From: an uncultured Lachnospiraceae bacterium
GTDB lineage: Bacteria; Bacillota; Clostridia; Lachnospirales; Lachnospiraceae
DNA length: 64,000 nt
Direction of reading: 5' to 3'
Assembly: GCA_910579615.1 (NCBI GenBank)
Contig: CAJTUA010000011.1
Coordinates: 70,377 to 134,376 of the forward strand
The notes under the pieces were generated by a model that saw nothing but the letters and a program-made list of their open reading frames with translations, was not told the origin of the DNA and did not search any database. Below are positions 18,442 to 26,040 of the stretch, piece after piece. Each line of letters starts with the position of its first letter. Within the stretch, counting starts at the first letter, position 1. Made by a program: the position numbers and the translations under genes.

Positions 18442-19359
18442 CTAGTTATAGTAGAATGTCCGCTTCTGTATCAATCCACAGACAACCCCGAGTATCAGGC
18501 AGACAATCACTGTCGTCGTCAAACTCATCGCCGAGCTAAGCCCCCAGTTCTGGTTGGTGTATGCCGTCTCATACGCCATGTTGACAATCGTGCTGTTTGT
18601 AAACGAATCCACGACGGTGTAGACAATGTTCGTGATAATATGCGGCAGCACCATCGGGAAGGTAACCTTCCAGAATGTCTCGTATCCGGTCGCACCCTCA
18701 ATCTTTGCCACCTCGTAGAGCGAGGACGGAATCGACTGCAATGCTGCGATGAAGATAACAATCTGCACGCCCGATGCCGAGATGATATCGTTGATTCGCC
18801 CGATTGCGCCGACCACATAATCAAGCAGTGAGTCCGGGAGCGCAAGCTCCTTAAACAGTTCCAGGTAATATTCCATATTGACACCGCTTGAAGTGGACTC
18901 GGCAATTGCCGAGGATGTCGCGGAGACACCACCCATCATCGCGCTTCTTGCCATCTCAATCGCAGAGACAATCGCGTCCGCGTTCATGATTACCGGGATA
19001 AAGAAAATCGCACGCACAAGCGTCCTGCCCGGGAATTTCTTGTTCAGCAGCAATGCCATGAACAAGCTGAAAAATATGATGAGCGGCACGTCAATCAGGA
19101 TATCCTGCAGCGAGGTTACAAGTGTCTGCGGGAAATTCGCATGCTTTGTAAACTCATAGATAAAATTCTCCAGACCGGCAAACTTTGTTGTGTAACCGCC
19201 GACTGCCGGGTCAATGCTGACTTCCGAGAGCGCAAACTGAATCGTCATGACAAAGCTTCGGATATAGAACGCGAGGAAGCCGATAAGCCACGGAGAGATA
19301 AAAAGCAGTCCGACGATCGCCCGTTTTCCCGTTAAGGTCAATCCCTTTTTCTTTTTCAT
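18442..19359 (-). CDS. Sugar ABC transporter permease, MalF type (second importer)
   Basis: 305 residues, six membrane segments, EAA loop EVAKIEGAT. A loop of about 60 residues between membrane segments (Ala/Ser-rich, around residues 125-195, containing MGGVSATSSAIAEST) is longer than in the first importer's MalF and may face outside. Its ATG overlaps the stop of the DUF5696 gene by 4 nt (ATGA), indicating translational coupling of the permease to that protein. Confidence 0.92.
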   Translation of the reverse strand: MKKKKGLTLTGKRAIVGLLFISPWLIGFLAFYIRSFVMTIQFALSEVSIDPAVGGYTTKFAGLENFIYEFTKHANFPQTLVTSLQDILIDVPLIIFFSLFMALLLNKKFPGRTLVRAIFFIPVIMNADAIVSAIEMARSAMMGGVSATSSAIAESTSSGVNMEYYLELFKELALPDSLLDYVVGAIGRINDIISASGVQIVIFIAALQSIPSSLYEVAKIEGATGYETFWKVTFPMVLPHIITNIVYTVVDSFTNSTIVNMAYETAYTNQNWGLSSAMSLTTTVIVCLILGVVCGLIQKRTFYYN

Positions 19360-21998
19360 CTCTTATCCCCCCTTACTTCATAGGATTTTGCCGCAAGCTG
19401 TGTGCCTTCTGCATCCGCTGCCACATTCTGCTTGTTGATATAGATGGTAACGCCATTGTCATAGGTTACCTTCACAACACCGGAGTCAAGGCGCTCATGC
19501 TTTATAATCTCCGCATTTGTCACATTCCTTAACACACCATTTACTTCGCTGTATACATTCTTTGCCAGGGCATCCCACGAAAAGACAGTTTCCTGGCTCT
19601 GCGCATCCGACTGGTTCTTGTAGGTTGTGCTGTACATACTGTTCAGGCCCGTATATTTCATATCACTTGATGGTTTGCTGGTGAATGTAAAATGCGGTGC
19701 GCTGCCGTACTCAATCATCGTAAGGATGCTGTCGGTCGAATTAAAGGAATCATCCAGGTTAATCGCCTGCCCTGTGTAGTCGATATAGCCGTGCACGAGC
19801 ATCTGGTAGAACGGCACATCCTCATCAATAATAAGGTACGTGTTTCCGGTCACCGGAATGTTAATCAAATCATCCGTATATTTCCACGTATAGGCATTGC
19901 CGCCGCTGACCATGATGTCCTTTCCGGTATTTTCCAGCTTTTCAAACTGTCCAAGGACAATCTTTTTCGCTTCCTCGCGCAAAATCATCTCCGTGCGCTT
20001 TTTGTCGGACGTGAGCAAATCGCCCAAATCCCGGAGCGAAATACCGGAAATATCGTACTTTTTAATCTTCTTTGCAAATTTGTCAACATAGCGCACAAGG
20101 AATTTCGGCGAGATGACATTGTAGAGTGTCTCCTTGTAGCCAAGCGCATAGGTCTGCTGGAGCGTCACCGGGCTTACCTGGCCAAAGGATAAGGTGTAAC
20201 CTGCGCCGTAGTAGCGCGCCGATTCCCTCGTGTAATTGTAATCATCCGCGATAAAGGAAACCTTCTGGAATGCGACATCACCGTAGAGCTTCCCGCCCGC
20301 CGCTTCAATCTTATCCGTCAGCCGTTCGAGCTGCTTCTTGCTGCCAAGCTCCTTCACCAGCTTAATCTTGCTTGCCGCGTCGTGGTAATATCCCCCGTTG
20401 AACCATCCCTGGTAATTTACAACCAGACGGTTTACACCGCCTGCGGCAAGGTCATCAACAATCTCCTCCGCCTCCTTATAGGTTGTCATTGCGTAGGTGT
20501 CAAGGTAAGAAATGCCAAGGACATTTGCGTTCACCTTCACAGCGCCAATCAAATCCATATAAAACGGAATATCACTCTTTTCCTCAAGCCGCGCTAACGT
20601 GCCGTTTTCAACAAGCTTTCCGCGGTAATAATTTGCCATGCCGGAGTAACCTGCGTTCTCCCCGGTCAGGAAGCTGTAGCGCACGACAATGTCCGAATCA
20701 TACATATCCGGTTCCACAATCGGCAGCTCCGCCGCGCTTCCGCCCGTGCCAAACATCGCAAGGCGGTCCGTGCCGCGCAGGATAAAGGTCGGGTACACAT
20801 AATTGTAAGAGTTCAGCGAACCTGCCACGTTCGCGTTAATCAATGCGTTCGTATCGCCTTTCTCAATCACGGCAAACAGACCGGTGTCCGTATTCTTATA
20901 GTACATGCCATAGACCGGGAGGCGCATCGCTTCCGTGTTTTCCCTTACAAGGTACTCCGCCGATACCGGGTCGATATTGTATACGTACTGGCTGTAAGTT
21001 GCGGCATCCGTCTTCCCGTTGTTAAAATAAATCAGCGAACCCGCCCCGTTTGGAACAAGCATATAGCCGCCGTCCTCATCCGCCATGTCCGAGGCACCCA
21101 TAAAGCGCAGCAGCTGGATACGGTAAATCATGCCGTCGCCGCTCTCCTCAATGTGCTCAACCGGAATCCGCACCCTTACGCCATCCGCCTCAAGCTTATA
21201 CTCAAGCGGGATAACGAAGTATGTCGGGATGACACCGTCCGCGCCGGAGGCAAGCATATCGTTCGTGTAATCCTCCTCGGTATAGCCCGCCGCCTCAAAA
21301 TACTCATTCAGTCTCCGAAGCTGTGAAGGAGCACCCTTGACACCCTCTAAGACAATCATCCAGCCTTCTCTTTCTTCCCATTCCACATAGCGCTGCTTTA
21401 CATACTTTGCGTTTTTCTCATCCATATTCGCAAGGTAAAACTCCAGGCGCTCTATCGCGATGTACTCCGGCACGATTCCCGTCGGGCTGCTCATATCACC
21501 GAGTGTGTAGAGCACGCGAACGCCGTCGTTTATGCTCTGAATCTCGAACTGTCCGAGCGAAGTGCTGTAATCAAAGGAATTGTAGGTCGTGCTGTTCCGT
21601 TTCGCATTATAGAAATCGACAATCAGCTGCGACTGCAGATATGCCTTGTTTGTCTTGCTGGCAAGCGCATCATCTGCACCTTCCGGCGGGTTGGAATACG
21701 TCGTTGTGCCCGTGCGCTTGTCATATATGGCAGTTTCCGCCGTCTTCACATTGATATAAAGCTTTAAGATATCGTTCTCCGCCGCGAGCTGCATCCCCGC
21801 CACATTTGGAGTGGCATCGCTCTTTGCGGCAAATGCCGTTCCCTCCTCGTAAGCTTCGTTGTCCTCAAGATAATCCTTGTAGTCGCGGAATAGCTTGTAG
21901 TGCACCAGATTATAGAGCATATAAACTGCTATCACCACGACCACCAACGATACGACAGAGAGAATAATTTTTTTGATTGTACTCATTTTTTTCTTCAT
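19356..21998 (-). CDS. DUF5696-type membrane-anchored extracellular protein
   Basis: 880 residues. A short basic start and one membrane segment (about 9-29) suggest an N-terminally anchored protein with a large outer part. The N-terminal half is beta-rich (YINVKTAETAIYDKRTG, MLVPNGAGSLIYF), reminiscent of supersandwich domains of glycosidases. The C-terminal half (about 480-790) reads like an (alpha/beta)8 barrel: VNRLVVNYQGWFNGG, GGKLYGDVAFQ, ISGISLRDLGDLLTSD, DIMVSGGNAYTWKYTD, YLIIDEDVPF. I recall this family as DUF5696, found beside sugar permeases in Firmicutes; its function is unknown to me. It is coupled by overlap to the downstream permease and sits 12 bp after the Yip1 gene. It could be a glycosidase or an accessory receptor. 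Confidence 0.75.
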   Translation of the reverse strand: MKKKMSTIKKIILSVVSLVVVVIAVYMLYNLVHYKLFRDYKDYLEDNEAYEEGTAFAAKSDATPNVAGMQLAAENDILKLYINVKTAETAIYDKRTGTTTYSNPPEGADDALASKTNKAYLQSQLIVDFYNAKRNSTTYNSFDYSTSLGQFEIQSINDGVRVLYTLGDMSSPTGIVPEYIAIERLEFYLANMDEKNAKYVKQRYVEWEEREGWMIVLEGVKGAPSQLRRLNEYFEAAGYTEEDYTNDMLASGADGVIPTYFVIPLEYKLEADGVRVRIPVEHIEESGDGMIYRIQLLRFMGASDMADEDGGYMLVPNGAGSLIYFNNGKTDAATYSQYVYNIDPVSAEYLVRENTEAMRLPVYGMYYKNTDTGLFAVIEKGDTNALINANVAGSLNSYNYVYPTFILRGTDRLAMFGTGGSAAELPIVEPDMYDSDIVVRYSFLTGENAGYSGMANYYRGKLVENGTLARLEEKSDIPFYMDLIGAVKVNANVLGISYLDTYAMTTYKEAEEIVDDLAAGGVNRLVVNYQGWFNGGYYHDAASKIKLVKELGSKKQLERLTDKIEAAGGKLYGDVAFQKVSFIADDYNYTRESARYYGAGYTLSFGQVSPVTLQQTYALGYKETLYNVISPKFLVRYVDKFAKKIKKYDISGISLRDLGDLLTSDKKRTEMILREEAKKIVLGQFEKLENTGKDIMVSGGNAYTWKYTDDLINIPVTGNTYLIIDEDVPFYQMLVHGYIDYTGQAINLDDSFNSTDSILTMIEYGSAPHFTFTSKPSSDMKYTGLNSMYSTTYKNQSDAQSQETVFSWDALAKNVYSEVNGVLRNVTNAEIIKHERLDSGVVKVTYDNGVTIYINKQNVAADAEGTQLAAKSYEVRGDKR

Positions 21999-22010
21999 TG
22001 CCGCATCCTC

Positions 22011-22643
22011 CTAACCTCTGAACAACAGTTCCATGTAGATACTGTAGATAAAGCCATACACCTGACTTACCAAATCTGTCAACATCATCACGATAAAAAC
22101 AATAATGAGCATGGAAATAACGGTTAAAATCAGGGTCAGCAGCGTCTTTGCCAGGCTGTAGTTGTGCACAATCATAATCCCGGAAAGTGCCAGCAGCACC
22201 GTCCAGATTGTGCCGATGGTAATGATAATGCTGTAAAAGCCTTCCTCGTTCTGCGCAATTGCCTGGGAGACAATCGTCGCAACCATATAGCTTATCGTCA
22301 TCGGAACCAGCGAGTAGCCGAGCACGGTTGCTATGTCCTTTAATCTCCCCTCTCCGTTTAACAGACAGGTAATCGACCAGTTGCCGACGCAAAAGAGCAG
22401 ATACAAAAGCAACACGCCGCCCAAATTATCCAGACTGTCCACCGAGCGCGGGTTTGTATCGTTTACGATAAAGCTCGCCGTAATCTTGTTGATGGAGAAC
22501 ACAAAGCTGAACAGGATAACGGAGATAACGGCAATCGGCACGCTCCCCCTGCTCCGGTGGCGAATCTCATAAAAACCATCCATCGGATGCGTCATGGTAT
22601 AAAACAAATATTTGATTTTTGCAACGGAAAAACTCTCTCTCAT
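22011..22643 (-). CDS. Yip1-family integral membrane protein
   Basis: 210 residues with about five membrane segments (roughly 37-55, 75-95, 105-128, 140-160, 165-190). The N-terminal MTHPMDGFYEIRHRSRGS is the typical short cytoplasmic lead-in of bacterial Yip1 proteins (P-x-x-x-F-x-x-I-R). Its ATG overlaps the stop of the NHL-repeat gene by 4 nt (ATGA), so the two are translationally coupled. The role of bacterial Yip1 proteins is unclear; in this setting it may be a membrane partner of the NHL and DUF5696 proteins. Confidence 0.8.
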   Translation of the reverse strand: MRESFSVAKIKYLFYTMTHPMDGFYEIRHRSRGSVPIAVISVILFSFVFSINKITASFIVNDTNPRSVDSLDNLGGVLLLYLLFCVGNWSITCLLNGEGRLKDIATVLGYSLVPMTISYMVATIVSQAIAQNEEGFYSIIITIGTIWTVLLALSGIMIVHNYSLAKTLLTLILTVISMLIIVFIVMMLTDLVSQVYGFIYSIYMELLFRG

Positions 22644-24157
22644 ACGTCAAACGCACCCCCTTCATCATCCACATATATGCCCTTTTTCTTTTTTCTCCAT
22701 TTCACGAGGAAAACAATAAGGATGACACCGCCGATTACTACCGTCAGGATTACGCCGAGGTATTTTTTCAGGAAATCGTTGCGGTATCTGCGGTAGGCAA
22801 CCGAATAATACTGGCGGCTCATACCAATCTTTAGATACTTCATCGCCTGCACATTGTCGCCCGCGGTCAGGTAAGCCTTGCCGATACCAACGTTTGCAAG
22901 CTCGTTGTTCTCATCTAACATCAGCACCTGCTTCCACAGGTCAACCGCAATCGTCTCGTCTCCGTCGTAGCGAAGCCCGACTGCCCGGTTGATGAGGTCG
23001 CCGTACTGCGTCTCCGTAAATACCAGCATCTCCTTGCGGTTGGAGTCTAACACGATAATCTTGTCGCCGATTGCCTCAATCGCCACCGGCGTGGTAAACG
23101 TACCCGCCTGTGTCCCAAGCCCGCCGAAGATATACAAAAGATTACCCTCGTGGTCGTAAGTGAAAATGCGCCCGCGCTTGGAATCAAGCAGCGAATAGAT
23201 GCCCTTGTCGCGGTAAACAACATCGACGATGGTCGATACGCCGCTGTAATCGGATGTCCCGCTGATTACTAAATCACCGCCGACATTGGCATTTTCCCCT
23301 TTGCGGATAACGTCCTCGCCCTTCGGGTTTAAGCGCCTTACCGCCTGCTCCCCGTTCGAATCGAAATTCGACGCATACACAAAGCCGTCGGCATCAATGT
23401 CGATACCCGTAAACTCCGTCGGGATGAAAAGCAGCTGTCTGCTTCTCTGCTCTTTGGTGGAAAGCTTTCTCCACAGCTTCTCCCAAGGTGTGATATTGAC
23501 CTTCACGGTACCAAAAAAGCCTGTGAATTCCCCTTCCCCCTCAAATACCATGATACCCTGGAACATACGCCTGGCAATGCAGTAAACGCGGTCTGCATAG
23601 TCCACCGTTACTTTCAGCGGCGTAAAGACGAAATCATCATCCAGGACATCGGAGGTCGGATTGGAAATAATCTTCACAAAGGAAAGGTCATCCTCCTCAA
23701 GCACAACAATGCGCTGGTTCTCCGAATCCGCGATGTAAATCTGGCCGTTCTGCGAAACACATACGCCATACGGCGATTTGAAGGTGTCGGTCTGCCCATC
23801 ATGCTCAAAGGAGTCAATGACGCGAACCGTCTGGCTTAAGGAATTGTCTACGACTACGATGCGGTTGTTCCCGGTATCCGCAATGTAGACCTCCCCGTCC
23901 GGCGATACGCACAAGTCCTGCGGGCTTAAAAAGCTGCCCACCCCAAGGGTCGTACCGGAAACGCTGTTCTCCGGGATGTAGGCTGCCGGCGTGAATACGA
24001 TATTGTCCCAGTAGTCATAATTATAAGAATCATAAGGCACGATTGTGTCGGCCTTTGCCATCGCAGGCTCTGTAAGCATGCATACGGAGAGGGCTGTGAT
24101 GACAATTTTTTTCCAAAACGACGTTGTTAACGACGTTTTTAATTTCATGTTTTTCAT
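22640..24157 (-). CDS. NHL-repeat extracellular protein with C-terminal membrane anchor
   Basis: 505 residues. Signal peptide to about residue 35 (SVCMLTEPAMAKA), then NHL beta-propeller repeats: LSPQDLCVSPDGEVYIADTG, NNRIVVVD, SPYGVCVSQNGQIYIADSEN, FTTPVAIEAIGDKIIVLDSN. Then a TPR-like segment (DLWKQVLMLDENNELANVGI, GKAYLTAGDNVQAMKYLKIG), one membrane segment (about 466-486) and a basic cytoplasmic tail. The propeller therefore faces outside. NHL propellers bind proteins or ligands; no enzyme motif is seen. It directly follows the first permease pair and is coupled to the Yip1 gene. Confidence 0.85.
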   Translation of the reverse strand: MKNMKLKTSLTTSFWKKIVITALSVCMLTEPAMAKADTIVPYDSYNYDYWDNIVFTPAAYIPENSVSGTTLGVGSFLSPQDLCVSPDGEVYIADTGNNRIVVVDNSLSQTVRVIDSFEHDGQTDTFKSPYGVCVSQNGQIYIADSENQRIVVLEEDDLSFVKIISNPTSDVLDDDFVFTPLKVTVDYADRVYCIARRMFQGIMVFEGEGEFTGFFGTVKVNITPWEKLWRKLSTKEQRSRQLLFIPTEFTGIDIDADGFVYASNFDSNGEQAVRRLNPKGEDVIRKGENANVGGDLVISGTSDYSGVSTIVDVVYRDKGIYSLLDSKRGRIFTYDHEGNLLYIFGGLGTQAGTFTTPVAIEAIGDKIIVLDSNRKEMLVFTETQYGDLINRAVGLRYDGDETIAVDLWKQVLMLDENNELANVGIGKAYLTAGDNVQAMKYLKIGMSRQYYSVAYRRYRNDFLKKYLGVILTVVIGGVILIVFLVKWRKKKKGIYVDDEGGAFDV

Positions 24158-24173
24158 CTTTTCCCCTCCTTAA

Positions 24174-25067
24174 TTAGTCTTTCATACCCGATGTGGTCAT
24201 GGTCTCAATGACATTGCTCTGGCAGACTAAGAAGAATATAATCGGGATGGCCGCAATGATGAAGGATACCGCTGCCGCCGCGCCCGCCCTTGCCGTACCG
24301 CCCGCCGTAATCTGCTGTAAGGCATACTGCAATGGCTTTAATTCCTCACTCCGAAGGAACTGGTTACCTGTCTGCGCCCACATCTGCTGGAACTGGAAGA
24401 TTGCAAGCGTCAGCCACGCAGGCTTTACGTTCGGCATAACCATCGTCCAGAATGTCCTAAACTCCGAAGCGCCGTCAAGTCTTGCCGATTCTAACAGCGA
24501 GTTCGGTATCTGCTCCATGAACTGCTTCATCAGGTAAAGGCCCATGCCGTACTGCCATGCCGGAAGAATCAATGCCAGATAGGTATTGTTCATTCCAAGC
24601 CATGTCACAATCATGTAGTTCGGAATCTGTGTTACATTGTAGGAGAACATCATCGAGAGCACAACCAGGCTGAAAACAATCTTCTTGCCCGGGAAATTGT
24701 GCTTTGCAAGCGGGTAAGCCGCAAAGGATGCCACGATGACATGGCCTACTGTACCGCTGACCGTGATGATTAAGGTGTTTAATATGTATCTTGAGAACGG
24801 CACCCATGAATCATTCATCAGCACGAACAGGTCGGTAAAATTCTCCGTCGTCGGATTTTTTACGAAAATACGCGGCGGGTACTGGAAAATCTCATCGAGC
24901 GGTTTTAGGGCATTGTTGATAATCATGACAAGCGGCAACGCCATAAAAACACCGCAGATGAACATCAGGAAGAAGAGCAGTCCGTTGCCGGCCTTAGAAC
25001 GGTTGAGCTGCTTCTGCTTTTTATAATTTACTTTTTTTGGTTTCTTATATCCAGCTTTGTCTGCCAA
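24174..25067 (-). CDS. Sugar ABC transporter permease, MalG type (first importer)
   Basis: 297 residues, six membrane segments, EAA loop ESARLDGAS, lysine-rich cytosolic N-terminus (KKPKKVNYKKQKQLNRSKAG). It starts one base before the stop region of its MalF partner ends (25068), with no gap. Together with 25068-26021 it would form the channel served by the solute-binding protein at 26041-29004. Confidence 0.92.
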   Translation of the reverse strand: MADKAGYKKPKKVNYKKQKQLNRSKAGNGLLFFLMFICGVFMALPLVMIINNALKPLDEIFQYPPRIFVKNPTTENFTDLFVLMNDSWVPFSRYILNTLIITVSGTVGHVIVASFAAYPLAKHNFPGKKIVFSLVVLSMMFSYNVTQIPNYMIVTWLGMNNTYLALILPAWQYGMGLYLMKQFMEQIPNSLLESARLDGASEFRTFWTMVMPNVKPAWLTLAIFQFQQMWAQTGNQFLRSEELKPLQYALQQITAGGTARAGAAAAVSFIIAAIPIIFFLVCQSNVIETMTTSGMKD

Positions 25068-26021
25068 TTACTCTCCCACCCTTCCTAATACTTTTTGTAC
25101 AAGTTTATTTGTCCCAACCATAAGGAGGAACAAAACGGTTGCGATTGCCGAGGCATAGCCCATCTCATAACGCGTCGAACTGTAGTCAAGCAGGTGGGTC
25201 ACGACGGTAGCTCCCGCATAATTGATGGACGGGTTACCGGCGAGCTGTATGGAGATGTCCGCCACCGCAAACGACTGCGTAATCTGCATTACCGCGCCGA
25301 ACATGAGCTGAGGCTTCATGGATGGCAGTGTGACATACCACAATTCCTGCCAACGGTTCTTCACGCCGTCCATCGCCGCCGCCTCGTAAAGCGATTTGTC
25401 CACGGTCTGTAAACCTGCGATGAAGGAGAGGAAACCAGTACCAAGGGAGAGCCATAACTGCACGATAATCAGCACCGGAAGCACGTATTTCTCCGTCTGC
25501 ATCCACAGAATCGGCTCGTCGATAAATCCCATCTTGATGAGAATACCGTTCAGCCATCCGGTCTTGCCCGGATTTAAGATGATATTCCAAACCAGGTACG
25601 CCTGGCCACAGATGGACGGAGCGTAAAATACCAGGGTGAGGAATGCGCGCAGCTTTCCGCGGAACTCATTGATAATCCATGCAAAGAGCACACACAAAAT
25701 GTAGCTGACCGGTCCTGTGATGACCGCGAACAACAGGGTGTTCTTTAGGGCAATCATGAAAATATCATCATCCAAAAACAGCTTGATATAGTTTGCCCAG
25801 CCGACAAAGCTTGGGGCTTCCAACATATTAAAGTACGTAAAGCTTAATCCGATGGATACTAATACCGGCGCAATCGTGAAAAAGGTAAACAAAATCAGGT
25901 ATGGCGCCAGCATCAGGTAGGAGGTTTTGCTTTTTTTTATGCGGTACCAGAGCTTTCCCTCTTTTTTCGCTTTTTCCATGTTCACGTCAAGCACTGCCGT
26001 ATTGGCATTTGTTTTACTCAT
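25068..26021 (-). CDS. Sugar ABC transporter permease, MalF type (first importer)
   Basis: 317 residues from the ATG at 26021, preceded by AAGGAGGGGGC; in-frame ATG further upstream would overlap the solute-binding protein gene and lacks a site. Six membrane segments, EAA loop EAAAMDGV. Typical CUT1 MalF-like N-terminus with YLMLAPYLILFTFF. Gap of 19 bp from the binding-protein gene. Confidence 0.92.
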   Translation of the reverse strand: MSKTNANTAVLDVNMEKAKKEGKLWYRIKKSKTSYLMLAPYLILFTFFTIAPVLVSIGLSFTYFNMLEAPSFVGWANYIKLFLDDDIFMIALKNTLLFAVITGPVSYILCVLFAWIINEFRGKLRAFLTLVFYAPSICGQAYLVWNIILNPGKTGWLNGILIKMGFIDEPILWMQTEKYVLPVLIIVQLWLSLGTGFLSFIAGLQTVDKSLYEAAAMDGVKNRWQELWYVTLPSMKPQLMFGAVMQITQSFAVADISIQLAGNPSINYAGATVVTHLLDYSSTRYEMGYASAIATVLFLLMVGTNKLVQKVLGRVGE

Positions 26022-26040
26022 TTTAAAAGCCCCCTCCTTT

